Origin: Pseudopyrenochaeta lycopersici
Taxonomy: Eukaryota; Ascomycota; Dothideomycetes; Pleosporales; Pseudopyrenochaetaceae
Assembly (NCBI GenBank): GCA_003313425.1
Contig: NHZP01000003.1
Location: 2,170,001 to 2,234,000, forward strand
Length of the DNA: 64,000 bases
Direction: 5' to 3'
In this document: one piece after another, positions 10,896-22,771 of the stretch
Layout of the letters: each line of letters opens with the position of its first letter
Numbering within the stretch: the first letter of the stretch is position 1
Notes under the pieces: model-generated
Told to the model about the DNA's origin: nothing
The model's database searches: none
The model's input: only the letters and a program-made list of their open reading frames with translations
Translations under genes and position numbers: made by a program

Positions 10896-13493
10896 GTTCC
10901 ATGGGGGATCAAATTGTGCCTTGATACCTTCTACTTCACATAGTTATCGAAGAGTTATTAGTACGTTTTCGTCATCTGTATATTAGTAGGCTCTATGTAT
11001 AACACTTTGGAAGCATAATGTTACATAAGATGAGATGAAATAAGCATAGCGTTGCATACCATATAGGGCGTTTGGGAGCAACTGTCCATATTTAGCTGAT
11101 GTGATCGCACATGGGATGAAGTACATGAAGCTGGAGCAGTCATAATATTCACTCACAATGAAGATGTGATGTTCTTGGCACAGGCAGAGATTAGGCGTCC
11201 ATAGTGCTCGGAGCATGCGCGATGCTGACGAAGTAGTGTGACAGCTTCGCATGGATACCCCCTTTAGGGTGTGTACCACCATTATCATCCAAAATTAGGA
11301 TCTGATTTATGAGCCCTTGGCTGACAATCCAGTATAGCCGTCGGATGCACCCGTTCTCGGCATGCATCATCCATACGTTGTGCTGCTCTCTGAGTACTTC
11401 CTGTGCGGTAGATACGCCACGCGGTGGAGTAGAATGACCGGAAATGTGCCCGAATTCAACGCCTACTATCTATACTGACAAGAGAAATTACCTTGTGAGG
11501 TAAATGTACGAAGTAGTAGCAGAGAAAGGCCGGGGAGTAAAGCCGTATTCGCCGCCTGTTATCAACACCTCTTTGCACACTACTTAATGGGGATAAAGGA
11601 TCTGAACTTGGCTATTCCCTATAGCATGGAGGCGACAGAAAAACGCCGGAGAGTAAGCCCGTATTCTACGCCTACTATCAACACTATTTCACATATTACT
11701 CAATAGGGTGAAGGATCGTGGCATTGTGCTCCACGGTCCGAGGAGGCGACAGAGAAAGGCCGGAAAGTGAAGCCGTATTCTACGCCTATTATCAACACTG
11801 TTTAACATATTACTCAATCAGGTGAAGCAAAGGGACATTATTCTCTATGCTGACGTGGAAGGCGAGAGAGAAAGGCCGGAATTGCTCCTGATATTTGCGC
11901 CCACTATCAAGACGCCTCGGGACATTACTCGATATGGTGAAGCAAACGGGACATGATCGTAGCCACCACAAAGAAAGGCCGGAGAGTCTGCCCGTTTTTT
12001 ACGCCTACAATCCACACTGTTTCTAGGACCTACTTGATAGAGTATTGAATTGCCACATTATTTCTCCGTGGCGTGGCAATACCCAGAAGAATCGTCGGGT
12101 ATGCGGCTTCCAAGGTTTAAACGCGGCACCGATCCACTTACCCGCTGCAGAACTACTCAAGCCCTACGCCTATGCATGCAGGACTGGTAGGCTATCGTAC
12201 CCGTGTTTTCAATCTGTGATCAACACTCTTCCCACAGCCTACTGCATGGAGCAGAAGGTGTGCAACAATGTTGACCATTCCAGTGGTTCACGCGCGCCAC
12301 GTCAGACGTAGCGGCAGGCGTGCCCGTGGATATGCCTCCGCGATCCACGTCAGCCCAGGGAATCTGCCAAAAGCAGTAATTTGGAGCGAAAAGTAATTTT
12401 GATATATGGCCCTGATACCCCTGGAGGCCACGGTAAAGAGCCGCAGGCAACCTTGTCCCGTGGTTTCGCGACTACAATCGACAGCGCGGATATGCCATTT
12501 TCCTGAAGCGGCAGCCAAGAGCGTGCCGATTTGGCTGGATGTGGTATTCTCGGCCCGACCATGTCACTCCCCTCAAACATGATGAGTTTGACGTGATCCC
12601 TGGGACCGTGTAAGGACCGAAGCACGGCACGTTTATTGACTCATGCCGTTTCCTATCCTCACCGATGGGATGTGACGTGCGCATGATTAGGGTGTGAACA
12701 GGGTCTCAAAGTCCGAACGATGTCCTTCCGATGCTTGTGGCGATTACGACCCATGCGGCTAGCAATGTGCCGAAGAACAAAGGGAACCTTAAAAGTGGAC
12801 CACCTCGCTATCCCTTGTCGTTCTGTCCCGCACGTGTTTGTCGCTTTGTGTCGTTGTTCGTATAGAAATGTTCTTTGCGGTCGGACTATTCAGCCCCTAA
12901 TACTTAGCGTTGCTTTTTGCGCAACCGACGAATCGCTTCACATACCGCTTCAATAGACGTCGCCCCTAAAAAAAGAACTGTTTCGGTGACAAATTGCCAA
13001 GATAGGTTTGATGAATGAAACCAGCAGTTTGGTCGGCCAACCTCGGCACCGGTTTCATGTTTGAATCAGTCACAAGAATTTTTGAGCCGCACCTGACAAG
13101 CCGCGTAGCTTCAGCATCCTACACGGGCCTCGCACATGAATGACGTTGAAGTGCCTCATGTCTTTCGTAGAAAGTCCGATCCTGTAGGATCAGCACGCTT
13201 GATGGAGCTTGGTCTTTGACAAGCTTCTGATTGCACGACCTTGGCGGCTAGTATGGAAAGATCTCAGAGATGACGTCGCTGTCCGATGAACAACGACAAA
13301 GTACGCCGAGACTACCGATACATAGTACCGAAAATGCAGTGTCCTCGATAGACCGTAGCAATATGACGGCATCGGGGTTTTACAACTCCACGTTGGAGTG
13401 AAAAATGGAGCTTTATAGGGCTCTGGAGTCCCCACGATGTGACTTGACATATCTCTCTTGACCAGCTTACACGCAATCAACACATCTCTAGCA
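10896..13493. other. 2.6-kb gene-free stretch with a tandem repeat array
   Basis: No coding region is supported. A degenerate ~115-bp tandem array occupies roughly 11429-12265. The rest, including the 12.3-13.4 kb segment upstream of the sugar transporter, has only short ORFs without motifs. The last few hundred bases must hold the transporter's promoter. Confidence 0.5.
11429..12265. repeat. degenerate ~115-bp tandem repeat array
   Basis: Units share an AGAAAGGCCGGAGAGT-like opening, a GCCCGTATTCTACGCCTA-like segment, TATCAACACT and an ACTCAATAGGGTGAAG-like end. Unit starts can be placed at about 11429, 11521, 11637, 11751, 11867, 11970 and 12087, with a last fragment near 12180. Spacing is mostly 103-117 bp. 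Divergence is high, with many point changes and small indels, so the array is old. No unit has a conserved ORF. Confidence 0.75.
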
Positions 13494-15329
13494 ATGGCGA
13501 TCCTCGACCGATTCAGAGGGAGACAGGCTTCCCCATCGCCAGCATCTTCAACAATGGCAGACCCAGAGAAGAAGCCACAAATGATTGAAGTGGGCATGAA
13601 GGAGATCTTTCGCGTACGCATCATCGCCATGGCTATCATCGTGTCCATGGGCGGGTTTATATTTGGGTACGAAGTGTATCTACGGGTTGCATACGCGACA
13701 ATGACTGACTTTGTGCCTTTACCTTTGCAGATACGATACTGGTCAGATATCAGGATTCCTCGAGATGCCGGACTTCTTGGACAAATTTGCGGATCAAACG
13801 GATGGAGTTGGGGGTTTGAAATTCAGTAATTCAAGGTCTGGGCTAATTGTTGCCCTGGTATGTTGAAGTGCACATAAGTGGTTTGTCAGAAGGGAGGCTA
13901 ATGGAGAGAATAGTTGTCTATTGGAACATTGCTGGGCGCCCTCATCGCTGCACCGATTTCAGACAAGTTCGGCCGCAAGTACTCGATAGTCTTCTGGAAC
14001 ATCATTTTCTGCGTTGGTGTTATTGTCCAGATCACGACGACTACTGTTTGGTACCAAATTGCTCTAGGACGATGGGTCGCTGGCCTCGGTGTTGGAGGCT
14101 TGTCTGTACTGACGCCCATGTATCAGTCCGAAACCGCACCACGATACGTCCGCGGTGCACTTGTCTCTTGCTACCAACTCTTCATCACTCTTGGAATCTT
14201 TGTTGCGTACTGCATCAACTTTGGTACGGAAGCGGACACCACATCACGCTCGTGGAAGATCCCAATGGGCATTGGCTTCATCTGGTCCGCTCTCATGGTC
14301 GTTGGCATCATGTTCATGCGGGAATCGCCACGGTGGGAATACCGCCAGGGCAAGACTGATAGTGCACGTAAGACCATTGCGCTCACCTATGGTGTCTCGG
14401 AGGACCATGCTGAGGTCCGGCGCGAGATCAATGAGATCCAGATGAAGCTTGAAGCTGAACAAGCGGGTGGCGAGCATCACCCCTGGTATGAGATTTTCGC
14501 TGGTCCACGTATGCTGTACCGCGTACTTCTCGGCATCACTCTCCAGGCACTGCAGCAGTTGACCGGAGCTAATTACTACTTCTACTATGGCACGACAATA
14601 TTCAATTCCGTGGGTATCTCCAACTCCTATGTTACCTCAATCATTCTGGGAGCCGTCAATTTCGGCACCACCTTCCCTGGGTTATATATTGTCGAGAAGA
14701 ACGGACGACGACCCTCACTGATATATGGTGCGCTTTGGATGTTCATGTGCTTCTTGGTATTTGCATCTCTCGGTCACTTTGCGCTGAACAACGATGACGG
14801 GTCCTCCAGTCAAGGCGTCGGCTACGCGATGATCACCTTCGCCTGTCTTTTTATTGCTGGCTTCGCAATGACATGGGGACCGATTGTCTGGGCAGTTGTT
14901 GGGGAGATCTTCCCGACGCGATACAGGGCGAAATGTATGGCCATAGCGACGGCATCGAACTGGACGTTCAACTTCCTCATCTCATTCTTCACGCCATACA
15001 TCACGTCCGCGATTGACTACCGATACGGCTACGTCTTTGCCGGATGCTGCTTCGCTGGAGCTGTAGTAGTATATTTCTTTGTCTGCGAATCTCATGGTCG
15101 AAGTCTAGAAGAGATTGACACTATGTATATCCTCGGTGTAACACCATGGAAGAGCAAGCATTGGCAGCCGACGGAAGGAGAGGATCTGCCCAACTTGGAC
15201 AATACGTATCTGACGCCTGGTGCGAGAGGCATTAATAAGAAGCAAGAGGCACGCGTGCCTGAAGAACTGAGAAGAGAGGAGGTCCCGGTCACTGAAGCTG
15301 ACATGCAAGCGTCGGGTGCGAGACAATAG
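13494..15329 (+). CDS. MFS sugar (hexose) transporter
   Basis: Three exons, 13494-13666, 13731-13857 and 13914-15329, give 571 aa. The first junction restores FGYDTGQISGF, the classic end of TM1 in fungal sugar porters. Further family motifs are DKFGRK in the TM2-3 loop, RESPRW (the PESPR variant) after TM6, QQLTGANYYFYYGTTIF in TM7, NGRRP in the TM8-9 loop and CESHGRSLEEIDTMY after TM12. The product should be a plasma-membrane, proton-coupled monosaccharide carrier of the HXT/RGT-like group; substrate cannot be read. The hydrophilic C-terminal tail (~60 aa) is far shorter than in the Snf3/Rgt2 glucose sensors, so transport rather than sensing is favoured. Introns are 64 and 56 nt. Confidence 0.93.
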
Positions 15330-18160
15330 ACCTTGGTGTCTACTTAGGAGTCTGTAGAGTTTAATTTTGATGCCAACAAGTCTTTCCCTCTTGAGCTGTT
15401 TGAGGCATTTTAATTCCTCCCTAAGTGATCATTCATCTCCTCGAATCGCCTTGCACGACGCTTTGTTGCGGTCACTGCAATCTGTGAGAGAGGCCTCCAA
15501 GCACCGGTGGCAACATGCTCCAGGCAGAAAAACAACAGTGTTCTAATTAGCCATTGGCTGGGTGATAACGAGCAGCAGAATGGCCACTCTGGAATCTCGA
15601 TCGCGCTCCACACTGGAGGAGAAAAAGTTACATATGGTACATCGTGGGAATGAGGCGTAAGGGGTCAACCACATGCTTTTGCTGCTAGCAGCGATATATT
15701 GAGGAATTAAGGTTTGTGCACACGCTTGTTCTGCAGATCAGACTGAGCCCTTGCGACTCCGCTTTTCATCTTTGTCACACAGACAGCAGATCGTGGAGGG
15801 CGAGATCGTATCCGTTCAAGGATGCTTTACAAAGCGGGAGCGGCGTTGGTATTGGCCGAGGTTGGAAACACACCGCCCTGCCGCTTTGTATTTGCCTCTC
15901 GTATTGTTGATAGCTGATTGCTGTGTACCATGACACTGTTCTCCGGTGAGCGCCTATGTCCGTCACGACAAAGCGATCAAGTGTGTCCCTTGATGATTCA
16001 ATGAAACAGGGATGGAGAAACATCTCCGACGAGTGCAAAATTACAGTGAGGCTTCTCACTGCTGGCATCGGATCCTGGTGCCATCTCAAGCCTATTGATC
16101 TATGATTGGTTGGGCCAAACTACCTAGCCGTTGTTGATGAACGAGCCGAGTCATTTTATCGGACCACTTGACATCGACAAGCGAGCGCTGCCTATCTTGC
16201 AGGCTCGCTCACCCGGAGGGATCGAGCCGGGTCTGCTTGTAATAATTGATCTTAGCGTGCGCCCATATCCGATGCAAAAGTCCAGCCTTTAGTCTGTTGT
16301 TCTACTCCATGTTTGCTAGTTCGAGGTCTCGTTTGTTTGTACATTGACACTTCCTGTCAAGTGGCGATATAATCCCAAGTGCGCGCCATTAACACCGGGT
16401 CGACCTGCTATGCGGGGAAGAAGCTGCTACCCAAATCACTTCTCAATACAGTGTTCATTGAAGCCCTCGCCCTAGCATCATAGTTTACCTTTTGATTCAT
16501 CTGAACGGTGAACCACGATTCGGAAAGGTATTCCGAGCCGCAGGTTCCGCTTCCCCGACGAACCCCCTGCGTGCACCGCTGCCCAAGTGTACATGGTGGC
16601 GTCTGATTCGTCAGCTTCCCACGTGCAAAGCTGCCACACCCCATTCCTGGATTGCACCCAGCCGTTGATTGGAGCGATTGTCGGGGAGTGTTCAGGGCTA
16701 TACTGGTTTCAAGTGCCTTGTAGATGTACCAATAGTGCTGTTTGTGATTGCCAGCATTCACGACCCATGTTTGAAGCCTTGGCTTGGCTTAACTGGTTGT
16801 TATCTGCTGCAAAAGGAAGCTCCTTAAAGGAAAACCACCTACCCCTTCTTTTGTGCAGAGCAGATCGCTACCTACCTGTGATCGCATTGTGTTTGACTTT
16901 GCCTGCACGGAGTCTCCCTGGGGCTGAAATATCTCCACCTTGAGACAGCCTTAGCTTCGCATGAACCCATTGCGTAGTATGATGTGCATTCCAGCGCCTT
17001 TCAAATCGTCGGTATCAGCCTTTCGCCGTTTGGACCACTGCCCAGGGACAAGAAGCACCCTTCGACTCGTGCTCGTGTCTGGAACTCGCTAGCAGGGCCT
17101 CAACCTGGAGGGGTAGGGTCCAGGATGGTCGATAGGGCAATTTGCTTTTTAGCTCTTCACCCACACAGAACATCTTTTAAATGCCATGGCCCGTATGGCA
17201 GTCGCCATGGCAGAGAAGAAAATGAGGACGCTAGTCGGTATTAGTGTGAAAGTTTGCGAGCGCTGGGTTAGTAGCGTACCTGGCGAGCATTTAAAGTTTG
17301 CGGGGAACGGGGAATTGGCGCCGGGCGGGAGTTGTCATTAGCGTTCGCAAATCACTCGAGACGCCTAAGTGCAGCACATGTGCTGTTATTTGCATGTACC
17401 CGCTTTGCAGGTCTGATGATTAGCATTAGTGGCTTGTGCCTTGCTGAAGCTGAGTTCCAGGTCAGGCGGTATAGCGATGAAGTGTGAAAGAAATGGTTCG
17501 ATAAAAGGCGTGTTTTGCTGAATAGAACCAGCTACTGCTTGAGTTGGCCACCACAAAGGAAGCATGACGTGCATTTGGCGCGGGCTCCCGCGTGGCCCAT
17601 AAAAGTGGTGAGGTTTCCGGTTCCCAGGCCCCGGTTCCCTGCATGCGAGTCAATCGATGCGAACGCGACGGGCTTGCCACTTGCGTGAGATGCACCACGG
17701 CCAACGCCTGTCACACTCGCACAGACTTAGTTGTCTAACCTAAGTCGCGCGTGCACTTCCGGAGTACGAAGCCACTCGACAGCCACCAGCAGCGTTGAGG
17801 AGGTTTACACTTTCACGCAATACGTACGCCCCTTCCAATTCCTTCGCCGCCGTGCAGTCACTGAATGATAGCCAAGTGGCCAGCAACACACCAGCTCTTG
17901 AACTCTTCGTCTTCAGCTCAGAGGCAGCTATATAGGCCGTCGGTCTTCATCATGCCACTGTGACGACTCCACAACAGATCTCAGTCTGTTCGAGGCGCAG
18001 TGTCTCATCGTGTCATTTTGGGCACCATTACTTCTCTCCTGTCTGCTCCTTTACCGCAACAATCACAATCTTCGAGCCGCGTCTCGCGACAACACATTCT
18101 GTCTCGCGCCACCCCGCTGGACGACGCCTTTCTAAGCCCTACCCAACTGGCTCTGCGATC
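15330..18160. other. 2.8-kb gene-free stretch
   Basis: No ORF here exceeds about 120 codons or carries a recognisable motif on either strand. The right part must contain the promoter and 5' UTR of the DUF7703-like gene. I see no tRNA, repeat array or transposon remnant. Confidence 0.45.
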
Positions 18161-19219
18161 ATGGCGAGGGAGGAGGATGCCGGCGTTATTGGTGGTGTGA
18201 ATGTTGGTCTGCCGACACTCATGACCATGTCGGCGTTTCTGGCTATTGCGCTGTACAATGTCATCGAACTCAACTTCCTCATTTTCGCTGTCTTTAAACA
18301 ACGAAAGGGGTTGTACTTTTGGAGCCTTGTGGTCGCCACATGGGGAATCGCACCGCACGCCATTGGGTTCATCTTCAAGTTTTTCCAGGTCATCACGCTG
18401 AATGTGCTATCAAGCGCCATCGTTGCTGTCGGCTGGGTAGGTATGGTAACAGGACAGTCACTTGTACTGTATTCTCGACTGCATCTTGTCGTTCAAGACG
18501 ACAGGCGGATTCGATGGGTTCTGTACATGATCATCTTTGACGCCATTGTCATACACTGTCCTGTCATCGTCCTCGCACTGGGTACAGAGGCCACGCACTC
18601 TCCGTCCTTCCTTCGCAGCTTCGTGATTTACGATAAGGTCCAGCTTGTGATATTCTCCGTCCAAGAGACCATTATATCTGCAATCTATATTTACCAGACG
18701 GTACATCTCCTCGGGTACAGCGACAAGCAAAGCAATAGCCAGGGAAACACGCATGATGGGAAGCCCTTACGAAAGCTACTTAGACACCTCATTCTTGTAA
18801 ACATTGTAGCTGTGGCACTGGATGTCACCCTCTTAGCCGTCCAATTCTCCGGCCTCTACGAGATCCAAACCACCTACAAGACGGCCGTATACAGCGTCAA
18901 ACTCAAGATTGAATTCTCCGTCCTCAACCGCCTCGCCCAGTTCGTGACGAACAAGAGAAGCATAAGTGGGAACTTCCACTTGGACACTTTTACTAGCAGC
19001 AAGAAGACTAGGACAAGCAGTTTCTCAGGTGGCCAAGGCTCCTTCATAAAGATGGAAGACATGGGCCCAACCGACGAGAACGGCCCGCAACCGACGAAGA
19101 CCAAGCTGGAAGTAATTGTCGAGAATATCGAGCCGGGTATAAAGAGGGAGAATGAGTTGGCAAGCATAAGACGGAGCATAGAAGGTCCTAGGCAAAGACC
19201 AGCCGGGCATATCGATTAG
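18161..19219 (+). CDS. DUF7703-like seven-TM membrane protein
   Basis: Intronless. I start at the ATG at 18161 (MAREEDAG..., 352 aa) rather than the upstream in-frame ATG at 17960, because the extra 67 residues are Ser/His/Arg-rich and look like translated 5' UTR. About seven hydrophobic segments span residues ~20-265. The TM3-TM4 region has a GQSLVLYSRLHLVV motif, shared by a widespread family of fungal integral membrane proteins (DUF7703, resembling the rhodopsin-like fungal membrane proteins). The C-terminal ~90 residues are cytosolic, with Ser/Thr/Lys-rich stretches suited to phosphorylation. No biochemical function is established for the family. Confidence 0.8.
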   Translation: MAREEDAGVIGGVNVGLPTLMTMSAFLAIALYNVIELNFLIFAVFKQRKGLYFWSLVVATWGIAPHAIGFIFKFFQVITLNVLSSAIVAVGWVGMVTGQSLVLYSRLHLVVQDDRRIRWVLYMIIFDAIVIHCPVIVLALGTEATHSPSFLRSFVIYDKVQLVIFSVQETIISAIYIYQTVHLLGYSDKQSNSQGNTHDGKPLRKLLRHLILVNIVAVALDVTLLAVQFSGLYEIQTTYKTAVYSVKLKIEFSVLNRLAQFVTNKRSISGNFHLDTFTSSKKTRTSSFSGGQGSFIKMEDMGPTDENGPQPTKTKLEVIVENIEPGIKRENELASIRRSIEGPRQRPAGHID

Positions 19220-20340
19220 CGTAACCTGCATAACCTTTTTCCTTGTATCGACGACGACGACGACACGAAGCGGCTTCGGGGCTATATCGGACCGCAAGCA
19301 ACGGATTCGGAGGGCTGCCTAGTGCAGAGCAGTCCGCGACCGTTTTATGCATTAGACATTGTTTATTCTTACTGAGAGATCTTGTAAATGTGTATAAATA
19401 ACAGCTGTAGTTATGTATGATAGCATTACAACATTTATTTTTCTTTTTTCCACGTGGTATCCTTCAGGTTGTAATCATCAACGTAGAGCAATACAGGTTG
19501 TACAATCAAGATGGTTGAACAGCAAGCCGTGTCGAATTATGAAGGTGAAAATTAGATGAAATAACATATTCTTGCATCATAATGTATCGTTCAGAAATGA
19601 GACATAGCTGGAGCAGCTCATTCGCTCTCCTTGATGGCAATGCCATCTATGCAATGTTGAGAGTACGCCGTAGTCTGTTTTATTCAATACTTGTACTTTC
19701 ATGTCAATTTTAAAAAGCGTAAGAACTAATGCTTTTCGTATGTGCTCTGTTCCACCTGAAGCAATGGCAAGACACATGTTGTAAAAATAGAACAATCTCG
19801 ATTAAGCAGCCGTAATACAAAGAGTCAAAAGATGACTACATGCAGATATTTAGGCAAAATAAAAAAGAAAGTTCGAATGTTCCTAAGCAAGCTCAGGCAC
19901 GATTTATGTCCCCTTCGTGGATCGAACACGATACCTCCAGATTTAGTGACTGATGACTTCAGTCTGGCGCTCTCCCAATTGAGCTAAGGAGACCAGATGG
20001 GATTTGTTGGTTATATTGCGACTCATACAGTATATAGTTTACGGTGATCAGACCAATTCTCGGTAATTGACGACGAATGTACCATCCCATGCATCGTCGA
20101 ATAAGTCTGAATTATGACTGTGGAGACGTGAGTGGGGTAATTAGCCGAAATAGCCTAGTGGGTCCCATGCCCGGTGAGATTGACGGAAATCAGAGTAACA
20201 GTGCTTTTGCTTGGCATGAGAGGTTGTGCTATGACCTCATGATTGTCTTTCGTGATTGCACTACGAAACGGCTGTCCTTAAGTGCTTTACGCGTCTCTAC
20301 GCGCCTGGGATTGCGCATATTCAATTGCTGAATCAACAAC
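19220..20340. other. intergenic region containing tRNA-Phe
   Basis: Apart from the tRNA at 19907-19993 I see no gene. A short (GAC)n microsatellite lies at about 19249-19265, just 3' of the DUF7703-like gene, and AT-rich sequence follows up to the tRNA. Confidence 0.45.
19907..19993 (-). tRNA. tRNA-Phe (GAA) with intron
   Basis: Read on the minus strand, a 7-bp acceptor stem (GTCTCCT paired with AGGGGAC, one T-G pair) encloses a D arm (TAGCTCAATTGGGAGAGC), an anticodon arm (CCAGA...TCTGG) and a T arm with GTTCGATCC. The anticodon is GAA, in the loop CTGAAG. About 14 nt (TCATCAGTCACTAA) interrupt the loop one base 3' of the anticodon, the canonical place for a nuclear tRNA intron. The discriminator base is A, and no CCA is encoded. 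Confidence 0.93.
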
Positions 20341-21319
20341 ATGGCAATTGTGCAGGATTGGCTGCCTCCGACGCGTGAAAACTGGGAGTTCATATGCTAT
20401 GTTTGGCAGTACTTTCCACTTGTAAGTGTACACTGCGGCTTCACACGAGGCTTTTATTCATTGCTAAAAATAATGCTCGATAGATCACTCTAGCGCAATG
20501 GGTTACAGACTGGTATCCTCAAGGAAAGACTTCAGATGATTCTCGCTTCAACATCAATGGGAAGATTGGATGGGCAACCATGGAGTCGGCGGGCTTCATG
20601 ACGCTGCTGTACATTATGTGGTCGCTGCCACAGGAGCTGGGCATTGCAGAATTGCCGTGGGGGAATTGGACAATGGCGAGCTGTTTTGTAGGTTTCCCTG
20701 GGCTGGGTGCCGCCCAAGAACTTTGCTGACGCGCAGGCAGGTCATTCACTACATCTATCGCGCAATTATCTCACCCCTCTTCCTGAACCCGAGTATGTCC
20801 CCCATGAGCCCACTCGTCTGGCTCATGGCGTTTGGCTTCCAAATATTCAACGCATTATCAATTGGCGGGTACCTCGCAGGCTATGGACCGACAAGCAAGT
20901 ACGAGTGGAATGCTCGATCTGGATATGTGTTTGTTGGGCTAGTGATCTGGAGCTGGGGACTGATGGGCAACATGTTCCATGATGACGACCTGCGCGAGAT
21001 TCGGAGAGCGGCAGATCGCAAGCAGCGCAAGCAAGCTGCCGAGGAGGGCAAGCCTGTTGGGAAGGTAGACAAGATTTACATGGTACCGAAGAACGGGCTG
21101 TTCAAGTACGTTCTTCATGCGCACTACTTGTGCGAGTGGATCGAGTGGGGTGGGTGGTGGATGATTGGAGGGTGGAAGTGCGTACCAGCGCGGACGTTTC
21201 TGGTCAATGAACTGACGACGATGATTCCGCGGGCACTGCAAGGCAAGCGGTGGTATGAGAAGAAGTTTGGCAAGGAAAAGCTGGGAAATAGGAAAGCAGT
21301 CATCCCAGGCTTGCTGTAG
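20341..21319 (+). CDS. 3-oxo-5-alpha-steroid 4-dehydrogenase-like reductase
   Basis: Three exons, 20341-20421, 20484-20687 and 20741-21319, all joined in phase 0, give 287 aa. The protein has 5-6 hydrophobic segments and the hallmarks of the steroid 5-alpha-reductase C-terminal domain: GLVIWSWGLMGNMFHDDDLR (NADPH-binding region), CEWIEWGGWW, and the terminal RWYEKKFG...RKAVIPGLL. Family enzymes use NADPH to reduce a steroid or other enone in the endoplasmic reticulum membrane. Fungi lack steroid hormones, so the true substrate (sterol, polyprenol or other enone) is open. Length is close to the 255-300 aa typical of the family. Polyprenol reductase (Dfg10/SRD5A3) is related, but this sequence looks nearer the SRD5A1/2 and DET2 branch. 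Confidence 0.9.
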
Positions 21320-22771
21320 AAATCATGATATATCGGTGTAAGCTGCTGTGCACTAGTAGCCAATCTCGCCGCTTTCCACGGGTTGTCAATGGCACCTGCA
21401 GGCGTGTGGCTTTGCTGAAGCGGAGGGGAATAATGAAGGCGCGCATGTTTAGCCGCGCTAGCGCTGAGCAGGAGACAAAGGTACACTAAGCATGGCTTGA
21501 ATGGGCAATATTTAAGTTCGCAGTTGCAGACGGATTCAACGTGATTTGGACAGGGCTGTGCTGTCTAAGCATTCCTTCCAATATGGGGAGATGAATGCCA
21601 TGGGCGCATTCGCCGCTCAATGGTGGATGAAGATCTGCGCAAACTATTGAAAAAAAAAGCTGATCACGAAAGACACGAGGACACATGATGCCAGATCGCG
21701 TATCGGTGCAGCGCGAGTTTGCAGATTCGCCGTTGGGCGGCCAAATGCGAGTGTTGAAGCCATGGTGGCATGTCTAGCGCGCTGGCGGCTGGCGGTGCAC
21801 CAGCAAACAACGGCACTGTAACGTGCCGAGGAGAGGGTGACTATCAGCTTAATTTAGAGTGGCCAGCGAGGCCAATCACGGGGGGTCGGAGTAGAGAAGA
21901 AGAGGAAGCTCGTATACGGTGCTGTCGATGAATGATGCTATTAGGACCAGGGTGAATAGGAGAAGGCAACAGGGCCGGGCGGGTGTTGGCATGATGCAAC
22001 CGGTGTTCTGTCGCGGGCACCTGCGTCGAGGGCCTGGTGCTGTGCGACGAGCCCTGACCCTTCTAACAGCACGAGGCGGGAGGGCCAGAGTGCAGCGCTC
22101 GATGAGACGACGAGCCATCTCAGATTAGAGGGCACACAGCCACGCAGCAGCCGTGTTTGTGCTTAGCGGCAGCATCAGCTTCTGACTGCGTCCCGTTTAG
22201 GGCGACTGCTAGGCGGCTTTGGGGACAGCAGACTCGGCTCCTGCGTCTGGACGGGCGTGGCCAGCCAATATTTGCGGCTTCGCGGGAGCAGCAGGAGAGC
22301 TTGGCGCAGGTTGCTGAAAAGCACTGCAGCGCCCGCTGCGCTGGCCTCACGCTCGCACTGCGACCTGCTCGACTGCAATCCACGGGCCCCTGGTAGTCGT
22401 GATTGGCAATTCGCTGCTGCGTCGTCGTCGGCGTCGGCTACTGAAGTAACAGGAGCTTGTTCTGCCTGGATCGCCCTCGTTTCCCGCCCCGACTCCACTC
22501 CCTCGCCCTGCACTCTCTCCTCTCGTCCACTCACTTTGCACGCCATACATCATCACCCGGGCCCCACGACACCCAGGGCTCCATCCTGACCGCCGCGCAT
22601 TCTTCTGCGCCTGCGCGCCACCAAGCCGCCGTCTGCTGCATTCCGCGACACTAACAACCTCACCCTCAGGCGTGCACGGCACCTTTTATCCGTCGCCGCC
22701 TCGCCTCGCCCGCCGCTGCCTGACTTTTTGTTTGTCTGCACCGTCGTCTGCGGCGTGCAATTGTTGCCAGC
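21320..22771. other. intergenic region, GC/CT-rich leader of the mucin-like gene
   Basis: No gene is supported. The overlapping ORFs on both strands between 21.9 and 22.75 kb are a by-product of high GC content. The segment 22470-22760 is strongly C/CT-rich on the plus strand, as in fungal 5' leaders and promoters, and runs into the start codon at 22772. Confidence 0.45.

Noticed and set aside
16190..16250. tRNA-like segment containing GGATCGAGCC
   Set aside because: No acceptor stem or proper T-loop consensus can be formed on either strand.
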